Notes: generated from the letters alone by a model not told the origin. A DNA stretch of 48,632 nucleotides from Planctomycetales bacterium (GCA_005239725.1 SBBM01000033.1:1-48632); one strand, 5' to 3'. Shown: positions 1 through 8,152, counted from the first letter of the stretch. Translations and numbers: made by a program.

Positions 1-61
1 TAATTTTCTCGGACTTAATTTTTTCGCAAAGCTCTGTTTCATTGGGAAGTAGTATCGCCAT
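1..61 (-). CDS. 5' end of an unidentified gene (partial, runs off the window)
   Basis: An ATG on the minus strand at 59-61 opens a frame reading MAILLPNETELCEKIKSEKI and continues past the window edge. It is preceded by a strong ribosome binding site (AGGAGG, nine bases upstream) and by a sigma-70-like promoter at 82-110. Only about 20 residues are visible, too few to name a family. The gene lies just downstream of ksgA but has its own promoter, so it probably begins a new transcription unit. Confidence 0.6.
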   Translation of the reverse strand, partial: MAILLPNETELCEKIKSEKI

Positions 62-81
62 CTTGCCTCTCCTCCTGGTTA

Positions 82-110
82 AGTATAGCACATAATATTG
101 ACCCAATCAA
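82..110 (-). promoter_or_regulatory. Sigma-70-like promoter for the partial gene at the window start
   Basis: On the minus strand TTGATT (105-110) and TATACT (82-87) are separated by exactly 17 bases. The hexamers match the consensus at 4/6 and 5/6 positions. The site lies in the ksgA downstream gap, about 20 bases upstream of the start codon at 61, after a ribosome binding site. Confidence 0.55.
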
Positions 111-126
111 AGGGCTAGGGTAATTT

Positions 127-906
127 TTATATATTAGCAAGGTTTGCAAAATCCTGTAAGCTAAGTCTTTCCGGCCTGGCATTTGCATCAACTCCGTATT
201 TTTCAAAAAAGGCATCTAACTTATGCCGCGGTAAAACTCCGTTAAGGCTGTTTCGTAAGGTTTTTCTCCGTTTATTAAACGCCGAACGGATAATCCTAAA
301 AAATGCCTTTTCATCAGCCACTCTCACCGCCGGCTCCTCCCTTACCTTCAAACGTAAAAAACAAGAATCCACTTTCGGAGGAGGGACGAAACAGGTGTTC
401 TTTATAAAAAATAAACTCTCGGACAGAGTATAATACTGTATAAAACAACTGAACGAACCGTAATCTCTTGAGTCCTCTTTAGCAACTATCCTTTTGGCAA
501 ATTCCTTCTGCACGGTAAGGAATATTGTATCAATTCTTTTCCTGAATTTTATCAGATGCTCCAATATGGGGCTGGAAATATAATAAGGGATATTGCCTAT
601 CACTTTTGCTTTTGCCTCATCTAAATACTTCTCCAAATTAAATTTCAAGATATCCTGATTAATAATTTCAATATTTGTATTATCGCTAAGATTCTTTTCG
701 AGGATACCGCACAAAGAACGGTCTATCTCTAACGCGTAAACCTTTCTTACCTTTCCGGCAACCAAGCGCGTTAATTCTCCCCTGCCTGCCCCTATTTCCA
801 GCACAACGTCGGATGGCGTAAGCCCGCAGGAGGCAATTATCTTCCGCAGGATATTCTTATCAATAAGGAAATTCTGGCCTAAACTTTTCCTGGGCCTAAC
901 CGGCAT
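127..906 (-). CDS. rsmA: 16S rRNA (adenine(1518)-N6/adenine(1519)-N6)-dimethyltransferase KsgA/RsmA
   Basis: KsgA uses S-adenosylmethionine to dimethylate two adjacent adenines in the 3' hairpin of 16S rRNA, a late check in small-subunit assembly. The 259-residue protein has the family's N-terminal SLGQNFL signature, the SAM-binding motif VLEIGAGRGELT near residues 35-46, and the catalytic NIPY motif within GNIPYYISSPIL near residue 105. A basic C-terminal region (NKRRKTLRNSL) follows. Length is normal. It is the last gene of the REC-HgdB/two-component operon, only 3 bases after the preceding response regulator, and has no clear ribosome binding site of its own, so translational coupling is likely. 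The functional link to the upstream genes is unclear; it may simply be co-transcribed. Confidence 0.95.
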   Translation of the reverse strand: MPVRPRKSLGQNFLIDKNILRKIIASCGLTPSDVVLEIGAGRGELTRLVAGKVRKVYALEIDRSLCGILEKNLSDNTNIEIINQDILKFNLEKYLDEAKAKVIGNIPYYISSPILEHLIKFRKRIDTIFLTVQKEFAKRIVAKEDSRDYGSFSCFIQYYTLSESLFFIKNTCFVPPPKVDSCFLRLKVREEPAVRVADEKAFFRIIRSAFNKRRKTLRNSLNGVLPRHKLDAFFEKYGVDANARPERLSLQDFANLANI

Positions 907-909
907 AAT

Positions 910-1296
910 CTAAGCTAACATCCCCTTTGCCAGGTTAACCGCCGCATCAAGCTGGTCCAATTTTACCGGCTTGAGAAGGTAGGCAAAGGCATTCAGTTTG
1001 CGCGCAGCTTCCATTTTATCTTTATCGCTAAGGCGCGTAACCATTATACAAACGGCATCCTTATCTATCTCTTTTATTCTCCTTAAGGTTTCGACGCCGT
1101 CAAAGGCCGAATATGGCATATGTATATCTATGAGACAAATGTGCGGTTTCTCCTTCTGGTAAACCTCAACCGCAGATGCGCCATCAGTCACGCCAAATGC
1201 GGTAAAACCTTTTCTTGTAAAAATCTTTTTCACAAAATCCACGATACCCGGCTCATCGTCTACAACTAAAAGTTTTAATTCTGCGCTACTTGCCAT
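910..1296 (-). CDS. Stand-alone receiver-domain response regulator (CheY-like)
   Basis: A 128-residue protein made only of a receiver domain. The acidic pocket (VVDDE, residues 11-15), phospho-acceptor Asp57 in CLIDIHMP, Thr87 and Lys109 in LLKPVK are all present, so it should accept phosphate. A short insertion (YSAF) follows the phospho-acceptor loop. There is no output domain, so it must act by protein interaction or as a relay intermediate. It starts 11 bases downstream of the kinase gene, with an AGGAGG site overlapping the kinase end, and is the natural partner of that kinase. Because the operon's first gene carries another receiver fused to an HgdB-type domain, the two receivers may compete for phosphate or form a relay. 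Confidence 0.9.
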   Translation of the reverse strand: MASSAELKLLVVDDEPGIVDFVKKIFTRKGFTAFGVTDGASAVEVYQKEKPHICLIDIHMPYSAFDGVETLRRIKEIDKDAVCIMVTRLSDKDKMEAARKLNAFAYLLKPVKLDQLDAAVNLAKGMLA

Positions 1297-1307
1297 AACT
1301 TCCTCCT

Positions 1308-3437
1308 TTATTTTTTAAAAAGGTTTATTTCGTTATCTATATTATCCTGTTCTTCGGGCGTTATCTCCGTTGTCCGAGGCAGGTCAATAAAAAAGACGGC
1401 GCCCTTACCATCGCCTTCCGATTCCGCCCAAAGCATCCCCTTGTGTCTTTCAATAATTTTTTTCGCATTATATAAGCCCATTCCGGAGCCTTCGCTTGAG
1501 GCCTTGGTTGTAACGAAAGGCTGAAAGATTATCCCCAAATCTTCTTTCTTTACGCCGCAGCCTGTATCGCGGAAAGAAATCCTCGCCCATTTATGGTTAA
1601 CGGTCTCTGCCTTAAGGATAATCGTTTTTTCCTTTGACCGTTGCATGGCATGCAAAGAATTATTGGCCAGAATAACCAACACCTGCATAAGCTGTGGCTT
1701 TTCTCCGCGCACAAAACCCAGCCCTTCGGGTATTTCCTTAATAAAAGTTATGCCTGCGGATTTAAACCTGGGGAAGTAAAGCTGGTTAAAACTTTCAATG
1801 ACATCGTTTATTCTTAAAGGCTTCAATTCCCCGGTTACGGGCCGGCCGAAGTCCCTTATTGCCTCTACCATGGCAGAAACCCTCCAGGCGGAATCTAAAA
1901 TATAAGAAAGCGAACCCTTTATTTCCCTTTCTTTCTTAGGAGACAAATTCAGTTCTTTGAGCAGGGTATTCTCCAAGGTTTCCGCCTGGCCGATAATGGT
2001 ATATATGGGGTTGTCTATTTCGTGGGCAAGCGAATAGGAATAAGTATCCATCTCCTGGAGGCGGGCTACGCGCTGCCTGTCCTCTATCTCTTTCCAGAAA
2101 TTGCAATTTTCGATGGCCAATGCCGTTGAATAAGAAAGGGTTTCAAAAACAAGCATATCATCTGGCGTATACATCCGGTTTTGCGGCTTTGAGCCCAGCA
2201 TCATTATACCCAACAATTCATCTTCCACGAAACAAGGCACGATAAGACTGCAATTCGGGCCTGATTTAAGCAGGTGTTGCAGCTCTTCGCCAAGTAGCGG
2301 CCTCTTGTTGGCAGAAAGCAACTTTACGATAGGCGCATCAAAAGGTATAAATCCTGCAAGTTTACTTTCCGAATCTTCCGGATGGCGATATTTACATCCA
2401 TAGCTTTTATGTAATTCATCTTTCAAATAAAACGCAATATAGTCTACCCTCACGACATCCGCAACAGTTAATACAATAGATTTCAGGAGTTGCCCTAAAT
2501 CGCGTATCCGGGCCATTTCCCGGGAGAGTTCCCTTAATGCCCTTTGATAACGGTGCTGTTCCCTGAGCATGGCCTCTTCAGCCTTTTTTCTCAGGTATTG
2601 GTAAACAATCTGCCCTGTACCCGCCAAGAAGAACATAACCCAGGTCGCCGCCAGCCACCGCCCGTATTCATAGCCCAAGAAGAACGGGATGCCCAGGACT
2701 AAAGCGTACACAACAACAAATATCCCTGCGCGGGTAAGGGCAAGGTTGATATCCATCAGGTTGTATTTAACTATGGCGTAGGCGGTTGCCAGCGTATAAA
2801 GAGTTATGGCGTACGTTCCGTACGGCATGAGAACCGGAATTTCAATATTAAAAGTCGGAAAAAAGTTCGGTACGCCTCCGATGTACGAAAATAAAAGCGG
2901 AAAATAAAAATATTTCATCTGGTTTTTTCTGTGCCCGCTTGCCCGCAAATATTCTTTAAACAATTCAATATTGCCGTAAACCGCCCAGGCAATCCACATC
3001 CAAAAGAACGCGTAATATAACTTCCCGGGATTGATGAAATAGCGGAAAGAAAACTTGGGCACTACCTCTAAAATCAAAAGCGGCGTAGCGTCTAATATGA
3101 CAAATAAACTGCCTAGTATATAAGAAACCGGGATTAACTTTCTCTTCCAGCCTTTGATATTAATCAGGAGAAATATAAAGTGGACAAGGAATATCGGTAT
3201 AAAAACAACGCCTATATGGTTAATCCTCCATAATGCAAGAGCGAGCGATTTGTCGTATCGGGTGATTCCCAGGGCCTCAAAAATACTCCAGAGGAATAAG
3301 CTAAAGGAATAAAGGGCGAACAGTTGGTTCAGCCTTTTATTAAAGCCTTTTAAAAGGACAAATATTCCCAGGCCGCCGTTAAAAATACCGGTTGCCAATA
3401 AAGCGATAAAGTATTGTTTTAGTGTAGAATCAAGCAT
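1308..3437 (-). CDS. Membrane-bound sensor histidine kinase (7TM-like N-terminus, GAF, HisKA/HATPase)
   Basis: A 709-residue kinase. Residues 1-285 contain about eight hydrophobic segments, resembling the histidine-kinase 7TM sensor module. A short coiled region (290-320) leads into a GAF-like domain (about 310-455). The phospho-acceptor His472 lies in the H-box AHEIDNP. The ATPase part shows the N-box (near ILANNSLHAM, about 589-598), the G1 box DTGCG (about 624-628) and the G2 box GSGMGLYNAKK (about 650-660). It overlaps the HgdC-type activator gene by 8 bases and is followed by a receiver gene, so it is an integral part of this operon. The input signal is not evident. The membrane segments lack a large periplasmic domain, which fits sensing of a membrane or cytoplasmic (GAF ligand) cue. 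Confidence 0.9.
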   Translation of the reverse strand: MLDSTLKQYFIALLATGIFNGGLGIFVLLKGFNKRLNQLFALYSFSLFLWSIFEALGITRYDKSLALALWRINHIGVVFIPIFLVHFIFLLINIKGWKRKLIPVSYILGSLFVILDATPLLILEVVPKFSFRYFINPGKLYYAFFWMWIAWAVYGNIELFKEYLRASGHRKNQMKYFYFPLLFSYIGGVPNFFPTFNIEIPVLMPYGTYAITLYTLATAYAIVKYNLMDINLALTRAGIFVVVYALVLGIPFFLGYEYGRWLAATWVMFFLAGTGQIVYQYLRKKAEEAMLREQHRYQRALRELSREMARIRDLGQLLKSIVLTVADVVRVDYIAFYLKDELHKSYGCKYRHPEDSESKLAGFIPFDAPIVKLLSANKRPLLGEELQHLLKSGPNCSLIVPCFVEDELLGIMMLGSKPQNRMYTPDDMLVFETLSYSTALAIENCNFWKEIEDRQRVARLQEMDTYSYSLAHEIDNPIYTIIGQAETLENTLLKELNLSPKKEREIKGSLSYILDSAWRVSAMVEAIRDFGRPVTGELKPLRINDVIESFNQLYFPRFKSAGITFIKEIPEGLGFVRGEKPQLMQVLVILANNSLHAMQRSKEKTIILKAETVNHKWARISFRDTGCGVKKEDLGIIFQPFVTTKASSEGSGMGLYNAKKIIERHKGMLWAESEGDGKGAVFFIDLPRTTEITPEEQDNIDNEINLFKK

Positions 3438-4218
3438 CTTTCCTTGCTAAATTTGAGGCTATCAACGCCGCCCCCAACGCTCCGATAATCTGGGGGTTTT
3501 CCGGAATATTGACCTTTATATTCGGAAGTTTTGCCTTTATGGCTTCTATGATACCGATATTCTTACCGACCCCTCCTGTTAAAGTCAGGGCGCTGGCTAA
3601 TCTGACCTTATGGGCAAGGCTTAACACCCTGTCTGCCGCGGCATTATGAAGCGCGCGGGCAACATCCTGGCGTGTTTCGCCTTCTGCCAGCAAAGAAACT
3701 ACTTCCGACTCGGCAAATACGGCGCACATACTGCTGATTACTAAATTTTTTTTGGATTCAAGCGACAGCCTCCCGAAATCTTCTACGGTAGTATCCAATG
3801 CCTTTGCCATTTCTTCCAGAAACCTGCCTGTGCCGGCAGCGCACTTATCGTTCATATGGAAATCTACCGCATCCCCTGAATCGCCCAGGCGTATAGCCTT
3901 ACTGTCCTGGCCTCCTACATCAATCACCGTCCTTGTATCCGGGAAAAGAAAATGAGCACCCCTGGCGTGGCAGCTTATTTCTGATACCTCATCGGACTTA
4001 AAAGGTACAATTTTTCTTCCGTAGCCGGTGGCAATCAAATTAGTTATGTCGCCGAATGAAATTTTTGCTTTGTCCAGGACCAATTGTATACATTCCTCGG
4101 CAGCCTTTTTGCTGCTTGCGCCTGTACGCAATATTTGCGAATATAAAATTTTCTTATTTTTATCAATAATAACCGCCTTTGTCGAAACTGAACCTATGTC
4201 AAGCCCCGCAAAAATCAT
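3430..4218 (-). CDS. ATP-dependent activator of 2-hydroxyacyl-CoA dehydratase family (HgdC/BcrAD/BadFG type)
   Basis: Proteins of this ASKHA-fold family form a homodimer that holds one [4Fe-4S] cluster and couples ATP hydrolysis to injection of a very low-potential electron into a partner dehydratase or reductase. The 262-residue sequence has the phosphate-1 motif GLDIGSVSTKA (5-15), the second nucleotide motif VIDVGGQDSKA (about 98-108), and the two cluster cysteines, Cys126 in NDKCAAGTGRFLE and Cys165 in SSMCAVFAESEV. A late glycine-rich motif LTGGVGKN is also present. Length is typical of HgdC. It overlaps the HgdB-like gene by 4 bases and the kinase gene by 8, indicating translational coupling. 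Its presence implies that at least one HgdB-type subunit in the operon is redox active. Confidence 0.92.
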   Translation of the reverse strand: MIFAGLDIGSVSTKAVIIDKNKKILYSQILRTGASSKKAAEECIQLVLDKAKISFGDITNLIATGYGRKIVPFKSDEVSEISCHARGAHFLFPDTRTVIDVGGQDSKAIRLGDSGDAVDFHMNDKCAAGTGRFLEEMAKALDTTVEDFGRLSLESKKNLVISSMCAVFAESEVVSLLAEGETRQDVARALHNAAADRVLSLAHKVRLASALTLTGGVGKNIGIIEAIKAKLPNIKVNIPENPQIIGALGAALIASNLARKDA

Positions 4219-5459
4219 CCCTTAAGCCTTTTCTTTCTGCCTAAAATTTCCACAAAGGCATCTATGCGCGTTTTAATCTGGCCGTCGGAATAATCCCTCC
4301 TGTCTATACAATCGCCGTCTAAAATAAGTACAGGGATGTCTTTGTCGCGGAGGGCATCTTTAAGCATCTGCGTACTTGCGCTTAAAAATCTGCAGCCCCA
4401 ATGGGCAAACTCAACAATCCCGTCTATGCTATAATCAACAACAAAACTTTTGGTAGAATCAAGCCAGCGCTGAACCTCTCCAAATCCGTAATTGCTGAGC
4501 AGCTTCCTTGCCAGGCTTCTGAACGGGTCTTCGGGATCCATCCTTTCCCAATAAACGTGGTTTGCTTCTTCAAAGACGATTGCGGCCCTGTGTTTGCGCT
4601 CTAAATACTCTAAAGGCGCAAGCGTATAATAGGGCCTTAATTGGCGCCAAAGAATCCTGTGCCTTTCTTCATCCAGAGAACCTATCCTGCTATCTACCCT
4701 GCCTTTTAACTCTCTATATAACGTTTCGCAAATCTCTACCATTTCCTTGCAGCCAAAGGTATGGGCAAGCATGATTGCGTAATCTATAGCCTCTCCGCCC
4801 AACATCGGCGTGGGTTTATTCTTTCTTAATTCATTTACTTCAACATAATAATCCCGCGCCTGGTTTGAATACTCGATAGCCGTTTTTAGTTTATTTATAT
4901 TGAATTCCCTTTTGCAATTATCAGCCATCTTCAGCATTATGTTTTCAATCTGCTTAGCCACATAGTCTATAGCGTAAGGGCGGTTGTAATCATAGGGGAC
5001 ATCTATATAATAAAACGGCCTATTATATTTCTTGCTTAAACTATAAAAAGTCTGGGCCGAACCATGGCAATAAAGCGAAGTGGCAATCAAAAAATCAGGC
5101 ATAGGCATATAATTATTTATTACCGCGCCGACTGTGCCGCGTAAAAATGAACAGGTATCCCTTGAGTGGTTATTATCCTCGGCTATTCTCAAGATGTCGT
5201 CGGTAAGATGGGAATTTGCAAACATTGAGACAATACTCTCAGGCGGGAAGGGTACGATATCAAGCGCAAATAATATTTCGCTAGGGACGAAAGAGCTCCT
5301 CCAGGCGACTACGGAATCCTCCTGGTAAGCCTTCCTGAAGAGCTTCCCTGTAAGCGCAGAGCGTAATTTTGTGGCTTGTAAATTGTGATATGGAGAAGGC
5401 TCTTTCTCGCGGCTATTCTTTAATAAGCCGCATAAATTCTTAAACTGACCCTTTCTGAT
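4215..5459 (-). CDS. 2-hydroxyacyl-CoA dehydratase / double-cubane family protein (HgdB-like), with N-terminus extended beyond the ORF track
   Basis: The ORF track begins at an internal ATG (5225), but the frame stays open upstream to a stop at 5490-5492. The upstream codons read VAWRSSFVPSEILFALDIVP, a typical HGD-D N-terminus (family PF06050). No ATG, GTG or TTG occurs in this extension. A GGAGG site at 5465-5469 precedes an ATC codon at 5457-5459 by 5 bases, so an ATC start giving about 414 residues is my best guess. The three family cluster cysteines are retained: DTCSFLR, SLYCHG and HWGCR (Cys25, 53 and 278 in the track numbering). The C-terminal GQIKTRIDAFVEIL segment is also typical. 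It lies 26 bases after the REC-HgdB gene and overlaps the activator gene by 4 bases. The substrate is unknown. Confidence 0.85.
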   Translation of the reverse strand: MRKGQFKNLCGLLKNSREKEPSPYHNLQATKLRSALTGKLFRKAYQEDSVVAWRSSFVPSEILFALDIVPFPPESIVSMFANSHLTDDILRIAEDNNHSRDTCSFLRGTVGAVINNYMPMPDFLIATSLYCHGSAQTFYSLSKKYNRPFYYIDVPYDYNRPYAIDYVAKQIENIMLKMADNCKREFNINKLKTAIEYSNQARDYYVEVNELRKNKPTPMLGGEAIDYAIMLAHTFGCKEMVEICETLYRELKGRVDSRIGSLDEERHRILWRQLRPYYTLAPLEYLERKHRAAIVFEEANHVYWERMDPEDPFRSLARKLLSNYGFGEVQRWLDSTKSFVVDYSIDGIVEFAHWGCRFLSASTQMLKDALRDKDIPVLILDGDCIDRRDYSDGQIKTRIDAFVEILGRKKRLKG

Positions 5460-5485
5460 GTTTCCCTCCAGGATAGACCTTTTAA

Positions 5486-7057
5486 TTATTTATTGCATCC
5501 GGCAGTCTCTCGCCTTGGGTTTCCTGATTTAAGAGTTTCCATGAATGCCTGAATCCGGGTCATAATCTGACCCACGGCAGTCGTGTTGTGCTCTGTCTCG
5601 ATACGCAGGACCGGGATGCCGCAGCCAGACAAAGTTTCTTTTATATCCGGGAATTCAAACAAATACGGGTCGTCAAATTTCAGTATGTGGTATATAACCC
5701 CGCCTATTTTAAATTCCTTTATCAGGTCCAATAAATATTCGGCCCGCTCGTCCTGGCTTACAAAGGTAGCCGACGGCGCCTTAAACTTTATATACCTTTC
5801 CGCAATTGCCGAAATTGGGTCACTGCCTTCCCGGGCTAAGCCAGAAAAATACCTGTACCTTGTGCATAAATCTTCGCAGACAACTATTCCGCCGCAAGAC
5901 TCTATGACATCAAGCAACCATGGTTGATCCTGGAAGCTGCCGGTGAGGAGTATTCTAAAACCCTCCTTTTCACCGGCTTCGGGTTTTATTTTGTCAAGCA
6001 GGTTTGCTAAGGAAATATTAAAACTGTTTTTATCGCCTGTCATCGCTAATTTACAAATCTCGAGGAACTGTTGAGGGGTAACCGGGGGGTTAGCTGTTTT
6101 TCTTAAAGCGTTTAATCCGGTTAAGAGTTTGCGGCTTTTGTTACATATTGAAACTGCTTCGGCAATATTTAGCCCGCTAATTTTAGTCTTGAAATATTTC
6201 TCAATCTCTTCGATTAAAAAGCATATACTCTCTCTGTAATGTATGATTGCGTTTTCATCAAAGCGCTTGGGGATATCAAAAAGGTGGCCGAAAGGCACAT
6301 TGGCATATCTTACCCAGGCATCATAGAGTCTTTTAGTCACATCAGTCGAGCCGCCGATAATTATACCGTCTAAAAAATTATAGTCGCCGTTTAAACCGCA
6401 CTCCAGTACACTTTGCACGTTTGAACACAGATTTCCCGAAAGGTAGGTTTTTGACAGGCTTATAGGTATAGACGCGCCCATAACCCGGTAAGGAATAAAT
6501 CCAGCTGCGATTATTATCTCTTCCGGAACATAGGTATTATTCCATCCCAGGATAGGCAAGCCTTTTTGTATAATAAGGCGTTTATTATATTCGGTTTGCT
6601 TGGCGATAAAATCGTCTATTATTTTCTTGTTGCCGAAGGTTTCCCAAAAATCGGACTTTTCACCCCTCATGCCCTCTTTTACATCAAGGCATTTTTCTAT
6701 TGCATCCAGAAATATATCTTTATCAAAAGGCTTTATCATAAAGCGGTAGATATTAAGCCGTGATACCTTATCGAATACATCGGCATCCGGATATGCGGTG
6801 ATTATCATGAATTTACTCAGGGAGGATTTTGATTCTGCCTGGATTTGCCTTATCTTTTCTATGGTCTGGATACCATCAAAATCAGGCATTCTCAGGTCGG
6901 TGATGATGAGATTAAAAGATATATTCTTTATTACCTCCAGTGCCTTTTTGCCGTCGTCAATAACGGTCAGTTCGTAGCCTTCCTTTATCAGTAATTTTTC
7001 AATGGCGCGCAGGACAATTTCATTGTCATCTATCAGGAGGACTTTGCCTTTCCCCAT
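5486..7057 (-). CDS. Receiver domain fused to a 2-hydroxyacyl-CoA dehydratase family (HgdB-like) domain
   Basis: A 523-residue two-domain protein. Residues 1-125 are a complete receiver: Asp10/Asp11 in LLIDDNE, phospho-acceptor Asp54 in IITDLRMPDFDG, Thr87 and Lys109 in MIKPFD. Residues about 145-515 match the HGD-D fold, with GWNNTYVPEEIIIAAGFIPYR at its start (quoted motif WNNTYVPEE), GNLCSNVQS, VVCEDLCTRYRYF, and the C-terminal GQIMTRIQAFMETL. Compared by eye with family members such as E. coli YjiM, Cys211 and Cys398 are kept. The cysteine expected in the T-C-D motif is Thr238 (GGSTDVTKR), and the one expected late in the protein is Asp462 (KFDDPYLFE). Cluster binding may therefore be altered or lost. 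It is the first gene of the operon, behind a promoter overlapping the pdxA stop. A role as a phosphorylation-controlled regulatory subunit is inference. Confidence 0.88.
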   Translation of the reverse strand: MGKGKVLLIDDNEIVLRAIEKLLIKEGYELTVIDDGKKALEVIKNISFNLIITDLRMPDFDGIQTIEKIRQIQAESKSSLSKFMIITAYPDADVFDKVSRLNIYRFMIKPFDKDIFLDAIEKCLDVKEGMRGEKSDFWETFGNKKIIDDFIAKQTEYNKRLIIQKGLPILGWNNTYVPEEIIIAAGFIPYRVMGASIPISLSKTYLSGNLCSNVQSVLECGLNGDYNFLDGIIIGGSTDVTKRLYDAWVRYANVPFGHLFDIPKRFDENAIIHYRESICFLIEEIEKYFKTKISGLNIAEAVSICNKSRKLLTGLNALRKTANPPVTPQQFLEICKLAMTGDKNSFNISLANLLDKIKPEAGEKEGFRILLTGSFQDQPWLLDVIESCGGIVVCEDLCTRYRYFSGLAREGSDPISAIAERYIKFKAPSATFVSQDERAEYLLDLIKEFKIGGVIYHILKFDDPYLFEFPDIKETLSGCGIPVLRIETEHNTTAVGQIMTRIQAFMETLKSGNPRRETAGCNK

Positions 7058-7119
7058 CTGATTGCCTTTCTTTTATGCCTATTTTGTATCTATTTGAAAT
7101 AGCGATAGTTATAAAAAAT

Positions 7120-7148
7120 ATGGTAAGTCTTTATTTGCGCTTTGTCAA
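7120..7148 (-). promoter_or_regulatory. Promoter of the REC-HgdB / two-component operon
   Basis: On the minus strand a perfect TTGACA (7143-7148) is followed after 17 bases by TACCAT (7120-7125), which matches TATAAT at 4/6 positions. The -35 box overlaps the last codons and stop of pdxA. Transcription would start near 7113 and give a leader of about 55 bases before the ATG at 7057. No terminator hairpin lies between pdxA and this site, so read-through from pdxA is also possible. Confidence 0.55.
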
Positions 7149-8152
7149 GCAAAAAGACCTGAATGTCTTACGCAAGTTACGGAAAGCTTGATGGCTTCAA
7201 TCAGAGACACTGGATTGGCTACATTTGTTGCGGCAATATCAAAGGCAGTGCCGTGCAGGGGAGAGGTCCTTATAAAGGGCAGGCCTAAAGTCATGTTAAC
7301 GCCGGTAAGTCCGCCGGATAACTTCAGGGGGATGAGCGCCTGGTCATGGTACATCGCGATTACACAATCATATTTCTTCTCTTTTGCCCTGAGTATGGCA
7401 ATATCCGAAGGCATTGGCCCGTCAATACCTCCAAGGCGCGCTTTTAGTTTTTCCAAAACCGGCTTGATAATCTTCTGCTCTTCATCTCCAATAACACCGT
7501 TATCAGAGGCATGGGGATTAAGGCCGCATACCGCTATTTTTGGCTTTCTAATTAAAAATAATTCTTTTAACGCATTATGAGTCAACAGGATAGTGTTAAA
7601 TACCTTGTCTTTAGTTATTTTTTGCGGCACATCTTTTAGCGGCACATGCGTAGTCGCCAGGCTGATTTTAAGGATGTTATTCAGGAGCATCATCACAACA
7701 TCCTTTGTATGCGTTTGTTTTGCCAGGTATTCCGTGTGCCCGGAATATTTAAAACCGGACAAAGCCGTTGCTTCCTTGGAAATAGGGCAGGTCACCAGAG
7801 AGTCGATTTCCTTATTCTTAAGTAGCTCCAGCGCTTTATCAAGGTATTGTATGGATGCCCTCCCGTATTCTGCCTTTATCCTGCCAAACCGGAAATTTTT
7901 ATGCGCCACATTATTTAAATCGACAAATTTGACACCTGTTGGCCGTTGCCCGTTATCCCTTATCCGCTTGTTCATTAGTCTATTAGCCAGTTTGAATACA
8001 AACTCGTCGCCGATAATTACAAACTCAGCGCTTCCTTTGAGTATTTTTAAGGATTTCGCGATTATCTGCGGGCCGATACCCGAAGGGTCACCCATGGTAA
8101 TGCCTATTTTAATTTTATAGGATTTTGATAAAGGCATCTTCTTTAAGTTCAT
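7145..8152 (-). CDS. pdxA: 4-hydroxythreonine-4-phosphate dehydrogenase PdxA
   Basis: PdxA oxidises 4-phosphohydroxy-L-threonine with NAD(P)+ in the DXP-dependent pyridoxal phosphate pathway. The 335-residue protein has the N-terminal signature ITMGDPSGIGPQ, the metal and substrate motifs GHTEYLA and MYHDQALIPLK, and the C-terminal SPLHGTAFDIA segment. Length is normal. It overlaps the SurA-like gene by 38 bases when counted from the first ATG. An alternative ATG six codons in (8137) would shorten the overlap to 23, and neither has a strong ribosome binding site. Pairing of pdxA, ksgA and surA genes is a widespread neighbourhood, although here the dehydratase/two-component operon sits between pdxA and ksgA. 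Confidence 0.95.
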   Translation of the reverse strand: MNLKKMPLSKSYKIKIGITMGDPSGIGPQIIAKSLKILKGSAEFVIIGDEFVFKLANRLMNKRIRDNGQRPTGVKFVDLNNVAHKNFRFGRIKAEYGRASIQYLDKALELLKNKEIDSLVTCPISKEATALSGFKYSGHTEYLAKQTHTKDVVMMLLNNILKISLATTHVPLKDVPQKITKDKVFNTILLTHNALKELFLIRKPKIAVCGLNPHASDNGVIGDEEQKIIKPVLEKLKARLGGIDGPMPSDIAILRAKEKKYDCVIAMYHDQALIPLKLSGGLTGVNMTLGLPFIRTSPLHGTAFDIAATNVANPVSLIEAIKLSVTCVRHSGLFA

